From Paramacrobiotus metropolitanus (Eukaryota > Tardigrada > Eutardigrada > Parachela > Macrobiotidae): 64,000 nucleotides of DNA. Below are positions 11,212 through 23,098 of the stretch, in pieces. The stretch lies in the NCBI RefSeq assembly GCF_019649055.1, contig NW_026570229.1, forward strand, positions 620,001 to 684,000. The letters are read 5' to 3'. The notes below the pieces were generated by a model. The model had not been told where the DNA came from. It saw only the letters and a list, made by a program, of their open reading frames with translations, and did no database searches. The stretch's first letter is position 1; every line of letters begins with the position of its first letter. A program made the translations under genes and the position numbers.

Positions 11212-11936
11212 ATGATACGATCCGCGTTAAATTCCAAGGTAATAAAATGAATACCAGGAACCCGAGTTACCGGCGCGCCTCTCCTAAGTCAGTCTAACCA
11301 TCTATAATCGTAATATAATTTCACACGCGAATCTGCTTGTGGATGACTTCATTAAGCTTAATACCGTACTACAACTGTATGGAGCCGCACATGTAATGAA
11401 GATTTGTGACCGTTAACTGTGTTTGTACTGGTCAAATTTTGGAACTATAACTGTTGTGTTTAAATGAACAAAATCAATCAACGTCACTTTGCTGCACCGT
11501 TTGGAGCGTTTGATTCCGCAGTTTCAGTTTAAATGAGCAGGTGGCTACTGGCTGGCGATCTGGAAATCAAGGAGAGCTTCAAATAAGTAAAAGACAGGTG
11601 ATAACATATGTACTTGTGCCGTACTTGTGCCTCACGACCTTTGATCCCGGTGTACGCTGGTCTGATGTTTCGCACGATAAAATTACTGCTGAGTACTGAG
11701 TGTCTCACTCACTCTCAAACCGCCCGGTTATTACGGCGAGAGTGGACAATCATACCATGGTTAAAATGCCGTTTTACAGTTTACTGTATGATGCGTCAGT
11801 GAACTGTACTCGTACATTAGTCACGGTTTGTAAATGTAAGGTGTGGTAGTTTTGTGAATTTTGACATTACATTAAACGGAGGTGAGTTATTACTTGCGCC
11901 TTTCCAGTCCCAGGATTGGCATTTTGTATTTGGCTT
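11212..11936. other. Spacer, no gene seen
   Basis: I find no coding signal. The last part (11880-11915) has pyrimidine tracts followed by AG and may be the 3' end of an intron in the 5' UTR of the peptide gene that starts at 11937. Confidence 0.3.
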
Positions 11937-12176
11937 ATGGCTATAATGTTGGGCAGCTGCGTCTCTGGTAGCATTGGGATATTACTACTGTATACTGCGG
12001 TGATTTGCGCGACTGTAATGATCGTCTCCTCGGCGCGGATACCTCGGATGGCGTACTGTGTGGGAGGACCGTCGTGTCAGCAGGACGCGGACTGTAGCGC
12101 CTTCTGTGCTGGGCTTAACGGCGGAAAGGGATACTGCCGCGGCCAGCACGGCAAATGCTTCTGCCAGCGTTGCTGA
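11937..12176 (+). CDS. Secreted 8-Cys CSalpha-beta (defensin-like) peptide 1
   Basis: The 79-residue product has a hydrophobic N-terminal region of about 35 residues (signal peptide or anchor), then a short cysteine-rich domain at its very C-terminus. Cysteine spacing is C-x5-C-x5-C-x3-C-x9-C-x6-C-x-C-x2-C. The CxxxC ... GxC-like ... CxC core is the signature of the CSalpha-beta fold found in invertebrate defensins and related peptides, here with a fourth disulfide pair as in drosomycin-type members. Such peptides are usually antimicrobial, but function is not shown here. Start: the first in-frame ATG (11937); another follows two codons later. It is a paralogue of the genes at 13028 and 22850. 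The signal region is less clean than theirs. Confidence 0.75.
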   Translation: MAIMLGSCVSGSIGILLLYTAVICATVMIVSSARIPRMAYCVGGPSCQQDADCSAFCAGLNGGKGYCRGQHGKCFCQRC

Positions 12177-13027
12177 CAACACTTGCCTCCTTTGATAAAT
12201 CTTGGCAACCCCTTCGGCAAATGTCTACCAATTCTGATTAAGCTTTGCCAATCCCCTACGGCAACTCTACAACGTTTCACCTGAAATTAGCCTGTAAAGC
12301 ATTAACTCAACAGCTTTATTCAGTAGAAAATCATTAATGGGGTTACGTGCTCTTTTTCCTCTTTTTATTCGCCATTCATCTTTTTTCTCATGAATGTTGA
12401 TTATGTAATCCGGAAGGTGTGTGAAAGGTTACTTATTTCTCAGTTTACTTCGTGAATGTTCGAAATGAACTATGATAAAGTCTCCAGTTCGTAAATCACA
12501 ACTTCCCGTAGTAATGCGCGGTGATAATGCTGTTTTTCTTTTTTGCTGTTGATTACAGAAGCTCATGTATCTGTAGCACGCTCACCAACATTAAGTACTA
12601 ATTTTTCCTTGCCGTCAGGGTTTATGTTCTAAATTTTCGATTCGGAAAACGTGATTCGTCTGTATAAACACCTGGCTTGCTGTTTTTACCCTAAGAAACC
12701 AAGGAAAACCTCCACTACGCTGGCAGTAAGCGGTCTTAACACGGTCTTACCACACTTTTGAGTCATGACCTTTGAACCTTATATGCAACAGTTTGATGCT
12801 CCGAACGATAAAGTCACTCAAAGCACGGCATTGCTGCCGTATAAACTTCCATTTTCACTGAGCAATAATATAAACTGAACAGTGAACACCGTTACAGAGT
12901 CGGTTTGGTAGATGACTAAATCTTTGGTGCGCGAGGTTTGCAGACCGCAGTAACCGCACGTTTTAACGCGATTGCCACTCCAGTCCGTGGATTTACATTA
13001 ATTTTTGTATCGCATCCTAATGCAACA
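12177..13027. other. Spacer between two peptide genes
   Basis: No gene is seen. The stretch 12890-13027 is similar to the sequence just upstream of the third peptide gene (22700-22849): both contain CGGTTTGRTAGAT and CCACTSCAGTCCGTGG. This is either a conserved 5' UTR or promoter or simply duplicated flank. Confidence 0.4.
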
Positions 13028-13279
13028 ATGTTGGCCAGCAGTGTTTTAGGCGACAATGTTAAGCTACTGTTAATTGTCGTGTTGTGTACGGCCATGATAA
13101 CCGCATACCCGGTACTCGAAGAGACCGATACGGATGTGATGTTTTCATATCGGACGCAATGTGTGGGTGGACCACGGTGTGGCCGGGACGCCGAGTGCAG
13201 TGCATACTGCGCCGAGCGTGGCGGCGGACAGGCCTCCTGTCGGGGCAATCCCGGGCGTTGTTTCTGCCGGCGCTGTTGA
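13028..13279 (+). CDS. Secreted 8-Cys CSalpha-beta (defensin-like) peptide 2
   Basis: The product has 83 residues. The start at 13028 is chosen because the same ATG-x-x-SSVL context begins the paralogue at 22850. A signal peptide (KLLLIVVLCTAMITAYP) is followed by a short, variable, acidic spacer and the mature domain. The eight cysteines are spaced exactly as in peptide 1 (x5, x5, x3, x9, x6, x1, x2), ending CFCRRC. Likely a secreted antimicrobial-type peptide with a CSalpha-beta fold. It lies about 850 bp downstream of peptide 1 on the same strand, so the two probably arose by tandem duplication. Confidence 0.8.
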   Translation: MLASSVLGDNVKLLLIVVLCTAMITAYPVLEETDTDVMFSYRTQCVGGPRCGRDAECSAYCAERGGGQASCRGNPGRCFCRRC

Positions 13280-16200
13280 GAACATCACCTTTGCCTACAA
13301 CGTTTGCGTTCCTTTGTATACTGCATTTTCAAATGCTGGGTTTGTAGTACGTTTTTGGTGTCTGTTTTTGCGGTTGTTTGTCACGTAGTAGATTCTGATT
13401 AGAATAAAACAAAAGAGGTTGTCCATCTGCGCTTTTTTAAGTTGAGAATTTACTGGTCAGTCGGTAGCTAGTCATCACATTATTTTCATTTTATACAGTA
13501 TTCGCTTGACAAGGCGCTCGACAAATTCATTTATTTAGGTGTCTAGCCAGGCAGGTCCTTGCCTTTGATTCGTCTTCTTTTCGATTACCCGCAACGATAT
13601 TAGAGAACCCTTGTAATTCCTCATCCAGCTCTGTTGGCTGTGGTCCTGTGGGAGGGGGGGGGGGCAAATGGATTAAAGAACACCGGCACGTCTCAAGTAA
13701 AAAACATAATACGAACACGCACCAGCACAAACAGCACATACATACTTATGCACAGTAAATTGGCTATTAAAACGGTTTAGAAATGCTCTTTTAAGTTTCG
13801 TTATCTGCGATCTCACACCTACTCGTGTTCGTGTTTTCTTTCTGCTGGCGGTTACAACAAAATATACTGTAACACCAGATAATTCCCAGCGTCGTCTTGT
13901 TGTTTTTATTTCTTAAGAATACCGCTGTTTTGATGCGGCGACGAAGCACACGCCAGCACTGGACTGCTTACTGCTGAAATGCCGTACGTCGCCGCAGGTG
14001 GAAGGGTCAGTTAAATGTACAATTAATTTGTCCAAGCAATAACAGAGAGCAGTGCGAGACGGCGGTTCGGGTGTGTACACAACGTCTGTGCATGTATGTA
14101 CACAAATAGGGTGAATGCATGTAATAATTGAGTCGTATATTATGAGGTACACGGCAGTTTTCAGTGCACATATTCCAGAGGATGCGCAGAGTCAAAACGC
14201 GGACTTACATCGAGCATCTGCGACTTACACCGAAGCAAGAAATAGGCGTCCCAAGTCCCAATTGGCTGGGCTTCGATGTAAGTCGCTTTTTGCTCGATGT
14301 CTGTCGGTGAGCGTCGACGAAAACCATTACCAACATGGGCGTACCTTGTAACGGGTCTAAGCGACGCCCAGCTACTTACAAACTTCGCGTTTCTGCGATC
14401 TTGATTGGTGGGTCAGCATTTTGAGTTAGATCGAGGCTGCCCACCGCCAATGGCAAAATTCGAAACCACGTGGTCGTTTTCCCATACTTTGACTAAACGT
14501 CAAGAATCATGGCAGTAGAACAACGGGCTTTTTCTAAGTTGATTTTCCAAATTTATTAGCCTAAACTACTACTGTGGAAAATTGAAAAGTTTCTATTCTG
14601 TACTGGGTTCATGCAGCAGGGAAGCCTGCTTTTCTGGGATTCCAGTTGTAGTCGGACAAATAAACCCTGCGTGTGGCTCCTGCTTTCTTAAGTGAGTTGG
14701 GTTTGTCCAACTGCCGTGACTTGATGCCAAATTACCCGTGACAGCACTTATAATACTGCCAAGTGCATTGCAGATGGACAGAGAAAGACCCAGTGGCGTG
14801 CAAATATGCATCTGGGCTTTCTTTTAAAATCTGTAATGTTCTTGTTATTTGCTGCTACCATTGCATCGCAGGGAACCCTGCTTGCTGGCTACCCAGCTGG
14901 TGGATATGTTGACTGCGCTCTGAGCTTGTTCTTCGGTAGCGCTGCTACCCATAATGCTGGATAGCACGCGTCTGGTATGTGATAATTTTCGTTTTAAATA
15001 ACTTATTGACATAAACGATATAAACTGGGTTAGTTTTAATTTGGTTGTTTATCGTGGAAGTGTACGTTGCAGTAGAACAGTAACGTAAATTTGTTGTGGA
15101 ATTTCAGTTTGTAATACAGCGCGTTCCCGCATTGAGCTTGTTTGAACGTGCTAGCACCTTTATTGTTTATTATTTTAATATTTTTGTGGTATTCAAATTT
15201 TTAACATCACCCTGCATTCCACGCTACGTTTGTAGCATACTCGCTTGCTGGCTACCCAGCTGCATCAATTTTCGCAGTTTTGTGTTGCAGGTGCAAATAA
15301 ATTTCATATTTTATTTTGTTTCCGTACATTTTTTTTATTTTGTGTTGTTGTGTTTTATTTTTTGTTTATCAGCTGATGCATTGATATTGCTTTACAGTAT
15401 GTATAATTAATAATAATTTCTCGACTTTAATTATCGTATCTAAAGTACAGTACAGTACTCTACTTCCGGTTTAATTATATGTGCGGTCTGTATGTAAGTG
15501 CGGTGGCCATGTAGTGCGCACACGGTGTGGTTTTACACGTACAGACTTACACGGAAGCCGTGCAAAAGGGCGCGGTTTTGCTTACTTTGTATGTAGGTGC
15601 ATGGTGAAATTCGATGTAAGTAAGTCCCCGAAGCGCCTATGCGCATCTGGTCTATTATATACTGTACTGTGTACATACACACACAGCTGCGCACTTCGTT
15701 GCGGCCATAAAAAGCGAACAATAAGAGAGAGCCGTCGCGTAATGTCGATCATATGTAGGTCGTGGTCTCACTGTCTCAGGTAACGCTGTATGTACAGTGC
15801 ATGCAAGCGTTTTCCTGAAATTCAGTGTGCAAACTTTCTTTCTGAACTAATTTGTTACCAGTATTGCGGCGTTTAGACAGTCGTCCCAGACCAGTCTTCT
15901 CAAGACGCGCCATATCCGGGTTAGCCAATGGGCAGTGTGGCGCAGTAGCGTTACAAAACCGGCGTTGAGTCCATTTCATCAGCTGTGCGTATGATGATTC
16001 AGTGATGTTATAACCAGAGTTATAATCGGGATTTTTTTGCGGATTTACACGTTACGTTAATAATTATTTTTTTCGGAGTTGTTTGGGTTATGACTGGATG
16101 TCGGGATTAATTGTCTGACTAACCGTTTTATTATGGAATTCACTTACACACCGGTAAGCCACACACAACATTATCTTTCTGCAACTTCATTCTATTTTTT

Positions 16201-17908
16201 AAAGAATTTTTATTCACACAGCGATTTTTTTAAATTGCATATTAATACTTTTCCCCTTGATGTCATTTCTAATTTCCTACGATACTAGTATTAGTGAAAA
16301 AGCGAAATCGTTGACATTGAAAGGCAGTAAAGTGGTTTGCGGAAAGTGAGCTGTCGTCAACAAATTAATTCGCGCAGTCGCATCCTGCTGACCCATTTCG
16401 CTGCTCCCAATGCGTGCATAATTCAATGCCGGCAAATACTTACCGTATTTTCTTTTTATCTTGACCATGGTTGCACTGCGGATTTTGTCTCGGGTTTCAC
16501 CGTTTCACTGGAAATATGCAAGCCTTCCCTAATTAATTCGCCAGCTAGTTATCATTCCCAAATTCGAATTTATTTCCCCGTTTTTCCGGTTGTGGATGTT
16601 TCTGTAATTATCGGTCAAGGTGGACGGACGACTGCCATTTATAAACCAAACGCCGATTAGCCGAGCTAAATGCCGCTCCGCATTGCGCATGCATAATTTT
16701 ATTAGCTAATCGTCAGTAAATCAATAACTCCTTCGCGTCACGCTGAACGCAATTCATACTCGACATGCTTTCTCTGTCCGATGCCGACAGTTATAATCAT
16801 GCTTCAAGACCAATATTTCCGTAATGTTGTTTTCGGCCCCATTTACGCGTTTCCTAGTTTTCGTTCTATCGTAAATTATTTTTGGTATTTTTATCTAATT
16901 TCCAAACGAAGAAATTCGGTGATCTAAAGTAATGTTTGTACGAAAAGAAGTTATAAACAGCTCTTTGTCGGGATTCTGATATTATTATTCATTACGAAAT
17001 GTTTTCTCAGATGGACCAAAATTCGTATCGCCGTTTTGTGCTGTTGTTGGAAAAATAAGCGTCAAAACAAAAATTACCAGAAATAAATTTTTAAAATGCA
17101 GAGAACTGATATTCGTCATTTGCCAGTTCACCCGGCTAAAGAACTACGGTGGGTGGGCGATGCGACTCACAGCGCGTGGTTATGCAACCGCGATGGCGCA
17201 ATCGATCGACCCGTCCATCAGGCGCGAGAGCGATGCTGTGCTGAGTGCAGCGTGACCTGTTTCGGTGTAATCTGTCTGCTTTCTGTTTTTTCTCTCGGAA
17301 ACAGCATTACCGCAGCTGACCACTAGCTGGCCGCTGCATCCAATAAGCTGCGCAGGGTTGACGTTTCCGCAAACTTTCTTTTTTGTCGCGATGGCCCAGG
17401 CCTGGCAATCTGGGTCACTCAGATTATTATTTCAGTGTGTACCGCAGCAAGAAATGCCGGCGAAACCACACATCATTAAATTTTATTTGGTAGATTGTCA
17501 GCTTTACCTGTTCAGCCTTTAACAACTGGCTCTTAAATCGTACGCTTAACGGTTCCCTTTTTCGTGGGCTACAGAAATACATACGGTTGTTTATTATAAT
17601 TATTAATTTTGCAGCGGGAGAAAATTCTCACGGTAGTATTGCGTGGGAACATCACTTAGCATTTTATTTTTTTAGTATTAGCATTTTAAATGACCGAAAA
17701 GCCCACTGGAGAAAGAGCCAACTGTAACAAACCATAATAATTAAAATTATTTGAAAAAGTACTGGTAATATAATCCATAAAAGATATAGCTGGAAATTTG
17801 GAAGGCAATAATAACACGCCACATTAAAAATTAATAGGAAATTGTGGTATGGAAAAAAAGGGAGAACCATGCGCAGATAACTAAGAGCAGTTGGTTGTAC
17901 ATTTTCAG
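13280..17908. other. Long gene-free stretch
   Basis: No coding region is supported on either strand over 4.6 kb. Features seen: a G9 run near 13652-13662, an imperfect foldback at 14199-14312, and the sequence GCTTGCTGGCTACCCAGCTG occurring near 14879 and again near 15241. An open frame at 17096-17326 has an ATG but no homology I recognise. The first exon of the Spätzle-like gene that continues at 17909 must lie somewhere in the 3' part; I could not identify it. Confidence 0.4.
14199..14312. repeat. Imperfect foldback repeat
   Basis: The left arm contains ACTTACATCGAGCA and GCGACTTACACCGAAG. The right arm contains CTTCGATGTAAGTCGC and TGCTCGATGT, which are their near-exact reverse complements. 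The central spacer is about 30 bases. It could be a small MITE remnant or a hairpin-forming site. No target duplication was found. Confidence 0.5.
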
Positions 17909-19950
17909 GTATTAAATAAGAGGAGATCCGTGCCGCGGTCCAGCCCCACACGGGCGATCCTGCAGCTGGTTTTCATAGTCAGCAGCGGCGGATTCCTGCT
18001 GCAGCTGGTCCGCGCCGATCGTGAACCGCTGCGGTCGTCCTCCTCCAATTATTTGCCGCGCACCCGGCCGGACTTTGATCTCCACGACATTCCCTGCGAT
18101 CTCAGCCGGCCGGACACGCCCTGCACGCTGCCGGGCAAAGCCTACCCCTGGCTGGCCATCAACAGGTTGGCTTAATTAAAAATAATATAATAATAATTAT
18201 TATATCAATAATAATAATTCTTGTGACTAACAGTTACATGGAGGACAACAAGGCGCTAATCAAGCGCATGTACGGCGACCACGATGCCGGCAAGCAGGCG
18301 CGCCTGCGCGCACAGGGCCCCATGAGCCGGCAAGGACGCCTCGAGAAGGACAAGCCGGACGGCTTCGTGTGAGTGCCTCCGTCTACCTTTGACTTTCGCG
18401 TTCAGTTCTGACGTGAAAATTTAAAAACATTTATTATATGTGATGACTTCACAGTGGAATACATGTATAGCAAATCAAAAGACCCAATTATGCGGTGTAC
18501 AATTAAGAAATAAGAATTATGCAGTTATCTGCTTATTTATTAGATATTTTCTCACTATATGTTTTACTGTTTCTATTTTTTAATTTCCCAAATATTTCAC
18601 GGAACAAATTGCTGGTACACATTGATAGCGCTCGTTTATTACTCTGAATAATTTGTGTTAAAAACTAATTTTGGTAAATTCTTTATAAAAATGCGGATTA
18701 ATTTGTTAGGACACTTGATGCTACAGGAATGCGTGCCCGTCGGAGCAGTTCGTGGTGACGCCGTTCTGGGCCAACAACAGCGCCGGAACCACGCTGGCCC
18801 TCGTGAATTTCCAGCCCTTCGAGCAAGCGGTACAACAGGAAGTCTGCAAGTACGTAGCAAAAACAGCACGCACAGTTCCTTAATTTACTGGCATTATAAC
18901 CGGCTTTTTTTTATGTAGACCGGGCACTTCCGGACGCTGTCGCGACGGTTGTCGGTGCGAACAGAAATACTCATGGTACCGGCTGCTGGCTTTCGATCCC
19001 CGCAACGAATGCCGCGGCATTTTTATGGTAAAACACTATTTCTTTTTATTTACAAATTAAATTTTTGCTTGCTATATATTAATTTTGGCTTTTATTATAT
19101 ATTATTCAATATTTAGTAATTATTACAATTATTTATTACATTTTAATTATTCGCTTAACTGCTAAATGTTTATTATTAATTAATTTTATTTATTGATTTC
19201 AGTTAAATTTTTAATATTAATCCATAATTATTAATGAATGGCTTCATTTTTTCCTAATTTTTCGTGCAGGACTGGTTCCAGTTCCCGTCGTGCTGCGCCT
19301 GCCACTGCTACGAACTGGACCCGTCCACCAACGCCGAGTCCCATCCCGACCTGCCCCTCCCCAAAATGGTCACCCCCACCAGCCCCGCCCCCGTGGCCAC
19401 CTCCACCCCCTCCAACAGCACCCCGGAGACGGACTTTGACTACGAAAACGACACGGAGCCATCCGTTACCCTCCTCACCTCGCTCCCGACTACCCCACCC
19501 ACCTCCACGCTCGCCACGACCACCACCGTGACCGCCACGACAAAGGTCACGACCACCGCCACAAACACCACCACCTCCGCAACCCCACCACCGGCCCTGA
19601 CCTCCCCGGCCCCCGGGCACGCCGCCGGGGTCCTCAAGTTCCCCTATCCGCCCTCCAACCGCACCGACTACATCGCCGCGTTGGGCAGACCGTTGTCAAA
19701 CAACGCCACGGCTTTCCGACGCCGGTTGGTGGGTCGGCCGACGACCACGCCACTTCCGGCCCTTCCCCAGGCCACCGCGGACCTCGGAGGTGCGAGCAAC
19801 ACCACGACGCCGTCGTCGACCACCTCCGGTTTCGTGTCGACCACCTCCGAGGGCGCCGAGAATGTCATCCCATCCGGGCGCGACACCTACCTGCAACTGT
19901 GGAAGAGTGTCGATCCGGCGAAGCGAAAAAATCGCGTTCCTCGAATCTAA
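17909..19950 (+). CDS. Spätzle-like cystine-knot ligand with mucin-like tail (first exon not found)
   Basis: Exons are 17909-18165, 18234-18368, 18727-18849, 18919-19027 and 19270-19950; phases agree at every junction. The N-terminal part carries a hydrophobic stretch ([20 protein letters not shown]), probably the signal peptide, whose ATG must be in an upstream exon. Exons 2-3 encode a spacer ([10 protein letters not shown]). Exons 4-6 encode the knot: [19 protein letters not shown], then [38 protein letters not shown]. This matches the Spätzle/NGF-like pattern (hydrophobic-Q-x-V-x-x-E-x-C ... RLLA ... FPSCC.C.C). About 190 residues of Thr/Pro/Ser-rich sequence follow, a likely O-glycosylated tail not present in classical Spätzle. 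Spätzle proteins are protease-activated ligands of Toll receptors. The gene at 27940-29870 is a paralogue with most of the same intron positions. Confidence 0.8.
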
Positions 19951-20405
19951 TATTTTTTCTCTATTTTTATTTATTTTTTATATTTATTCTGGATTAATCT
20001 GTTAATATTAATTTTAATAAAATTTATTCGCGTTTTCGTTTTCTTGCATGATAAATTGGTTAAATTTAATTTTTAATAAAAGCCGACTGATTTATATGGA
20101 CTTTGGACTTGTTTATCGTTTTACGCGATTTTACTCTGCTTTGTGTAATGATCGGGCAAAGGTCACGCGCATATATACGATGATAACCGATAAATCAATC
20201 AGTGACAATCTGCCGCAGCCGGTGTTTGTTTTTCCTCTTAATCGGCTGTGATTACCGTGCAGTTATCCGGTTTTATCGTCGTGCGCGTATCACCACACTA
20301 TCATAAACACATGCGTTCATGAAATTATCAGGAAACTTTCATGGTCATTATGGTATTCAGCATAATAAGCAGCAGAGTGTGGTGGAGCGTCAAAGTCGAC
20401 TAAAA

Positions 20406-22212
20406 ATGCTTTCTGCACGTGTGTTGGGATTTTTGTTAGCCAGCGGTGTGCTGGCGGCGATTGCCGAGGGGAATACGCGCAGTTTCAAGGAAGACACGGT
20501 ACAGCCGCTGAAGAAACCCGCCACCTGCTTCCGGTATTTGTTTCTACAATTTCCCCCATTTGCCCGTCCATTTTTTCCTAATATTCGATTATTCTAACCA
20601 ATTTTTTAGCGCTATATTTTATGTTCTGTTTTTATGAAACCGGTAAATTATTGCTGTGCAATAAATTTATTAAGGAGCTTTTACAGTCAATTGTCATTGC
20701 ATTAAAAATTTTCTTTATACGATGGCAGGATTTTAGCTGTTTTTTAGTAAGAAATATTTCAGTCACGTTTAATTACTTTCAGATCAAAATTGAATTTGTA
20801 GTAAGTATCTACAGAGTACATATACTGGTTTTCCTTAATTCTGCCGTTATAAAGTTAGTCTGTATGTATTTTGGAAAACATTCAATCAAAAAATTATTCA
20901 GTCTGTTTTCAGAAATGTTTGGTTTGTACGCTTGACGGAATTTTGTAAACCATATGACCATTTTTAACACATCGAACAATGAATTACATTAATTTTGCTT
21001 ATTTTTTAAAAAATTTTCTAATAAAATCGTAATTACTTATATTTGTGAGCCTATTTCGTTCAAGCGACTTCGAAAAATATTGCGGATTTAAATCGTAAAA
21101 GAAAAATTCAGAATGCACATCACAAAGAAAACCATATAACTAGTTTGAAATTAATGAAGAATTTAACATGAAATTAATGTCGAATAACAAATGTATGATT
21201 AATACTCGTACAGCAGTAGAAGTAGTGAATATGATTTCCCGTGTTTTATATGCGTTTGCGTTTGCACTTTAAATTCCTGCCGTTTACCAATTTTTCTACG
21301 CGCTTTCATAATCATATTCGTCTTCGCAGTACTTAATCAAATTCCCAAATGCTGAACGTTTAACTGGCATTTTACAGATGCATTAAAACCCTGTCGTCCT
21401 TCGACAAGCAAGGCCACCGCGGCTGCCGCGGCCTCCTCCCGGAGAACACCATCGCCGCCATGCTGCACGCCCTGGACCTCGGCGTGACCACCCTGGAGCT
21501 CGACACCGTCATCACCAACGACGGTCACGTGATCGTCTCGCACGAGCCCTTCTTCAACCACGAAATCACCACCAAACCCGACGGCTCCTTCGTCCGCCCC
21601 GCCGAAGAGCGCTCCCTGAACATCTACCGCATGAACTACACCACGACGCAGCAGTACGACGTGGGGGCCCGCGGGAACCCCCGTTTCCCGCGGCAAACGC
21701 CGCAACCGGCGACGAAACCTTTACTCCGCGATCTAATCAGCAGTGTGGAAGAGTACGTAAAGGTCAACAACAACCGGACCCTCCCGCTGTACAACATCGA
21801 GACGAAATCGTTAGCGTCCACCGATGACCTGTTCCATCCGCCGCCCGCGGCGTTCGTGGAGGCGCTGGTGGGCGTGGTTTCCGCCGGAAACATTCTAGAG
21901 AGATTGACGATTCAGTCGTTTGATTTCCGGACGCTGCGGTATTTACACGACAAGTACCCGGCAATCCGGACGGCCGCGTTGATCGAGGAGGGGTCACGCG
22001 GGAATTTAACTACGTACCTAGATTCGTTGGGGTTCGTGCCGACGACGTATTCGCCTCATTATTCGCTGGTGACGCGGGATCTGATTGACGCGGTGCACGC
22101 GTTAGGGATGAAGATATTGCCGTGGACGGTGAACAGTGCGGTGACGATTAATCGGTTGATGGACGACGGTGTTGATGGGATTATCACCGACTACCCGGAT
22201 CTCTTTCAGTGA
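20406..22212 (+). CDS. Secreted glycerophosphodiester phosphodiesterase (GDPD), bacterial-type
   Basis: Exons 20406-20533 and 21378-22212 give 320 residues; the 844-nt intron is phase 2. Exon 1 encodes a signal peptide (MLSARVLGFLLASGVLAAIA). An ATG 29 codons upstream (20319) is less likely, since the signal peptide begins at 20406. Exon 2 is a full GDPD TIM barrel: GHRGCRGLLPENT (catalytic HRG, PENT), LELDTVITNDGHVIVSHEP (metal-binding E, D and catalytic H), YNIETKS, IQSFDFRTL, and the C-terminal PWTVN and DGIITDYPD. The enzyme hydrolyses glycerophosphodiesters to glycerol-3-phosphate and an alcohol. The central blocks (SLNIYRMNYT, GNPRFPRQ) resemble bacterial, Bacteroidetes-type GDPDs more than the animal GDE/GDPD proteins I know, which suggests horizontal transfer followed by gain of a signal-peptide exon and an intron. 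Confidence 0.88.
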
Positions 22213-22235
22213 CCTTTCTTTTTTTATTGTACGCA

Positions 22236-22241
22236 AATAAA
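22236..22241 (+). promoter_or_regulatory. Polyadenylation signal of the GDPD gene
   Basis: AATAAA lies 24 bases after the GDPD stop codon. It sits within a short palindrome (GCAAATAAATTTGC). The position fits a short 3' UTR. Confidence 0.5.
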
Positions 22242-22849
22242 TTTGCGCTAAATCAAGCACAAATAGAAAAAAGAATATTTTTATAACGATGTTTTTAAAA
22301 GGTAGTTATGTACAATGCTTGACTGAAAAAATCGAAGCTTGGTTTTACATGCATATTGAACAAACAAGCGCTTCTCTATTTGAACGCAGCGCTGGCTATT
22401 AACATTCGGATATGCTCTTGTTGCAGTGTTGATTAAATTTATTAAGAAATTTTTCAACCGCGAATTGACTGGCCGAATTCAACTTTTACAATGCCGAGAT
22501 GCAATTTTGGCAAAGTATAAAAATGCAAAAAAACTAATAATTTTTTTCATTTTTGTATGCAGTTCATAACATGATGGTGTATTAGGCCAGGCGATAATTA
22601 TGTTGTATCTTCTGACAAGATCAGATATTTAAAATGCCAGCATGGCACGGCGTTCTACGGCTGCACTTCCGTTTAGCCATCGTTTTCACTGCACAGCAGC
22701 TAGAACAAACGTTACCGTATCGGTTTGATAGATCTCCGGTGTGGAGTCCACACCGGTCCACACTGTGGACCGCACATTACCGAGGCATTAAGGAGAAAAA
22801 CACTGTGTGCCACTGCAGTCCGTGGTTCGACATGTTTGCTATTGCAGCC

Positions 22850-23098
22850 ATGTGGACCAGTAGTGTGCTACGCAGCAGTTTCGGGATACTATACACTGCC
22901 CTGTTTTGTTTGATAATGATAGCCGCTTACCCGGAGCGCAGTAACGACATCATGGACCTCCGTTCGATTGCGCGGTCGCAGTGCGTCGCACCTCGGTGTG
23001 CCAACAACGCCGACTGCCAGCCTTACTGCGAGCAGCGTGGCGGCGGACAGTCCTTGTGCCTGGGCTGGCCCAAGAAATGCTTCTGTCAGCGTTGTTGA
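22850..23098 (+). CDS. Secreted 8-Cys CSalpha-beta (defensin-like) peptide 3
   Basis: The product has 82 residues from the ATG at 22850; an in-frame ATG at 22832 would add six. A signal peptide (FGILYTALFCLIMIAAYP) is followed by a short spacer and the mature domain with cysteine spacing x4, x5, x3, x9, x6, x1, x2, ending CFCQRC. Only the first gap differs, by one residue, from peptides 1 and 2. The GGGQ element in the x9 loop is shared with peptide 2. The 5' flank is also similar to that of peptide 2, so this is a more distant duplicate, separated by the Spätzle-like and GDPD genes. The role is probably as a secreted antimicrobial-type peptide; that is inferred from fold alone. Confidence 0.78.
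   Translation: MWTSSVLRSSFGILYTALFCLIMIAAYPERSNDIMDLRSIARSQCVAPRCANNADCQPYCEQRGGGQSLCLGWPKKCFCQRC

Noticed and set aside
17096-17326. 76-codon ATG frame
   Set aside because: It has no homology, signal peptide or splice support, and length alone is not evidence in this gene-poor stretch. It was also considered as the missing first exon of the Spätzle-like gene, but no donor in the right phase was convincing.
19231-19620. Gly-rich minus-strand frame
   Set aside because: It is the antisense of the Thr/Pro-rich tail of the Spätzle-like gene; its composition is fully explained by the sense codons.
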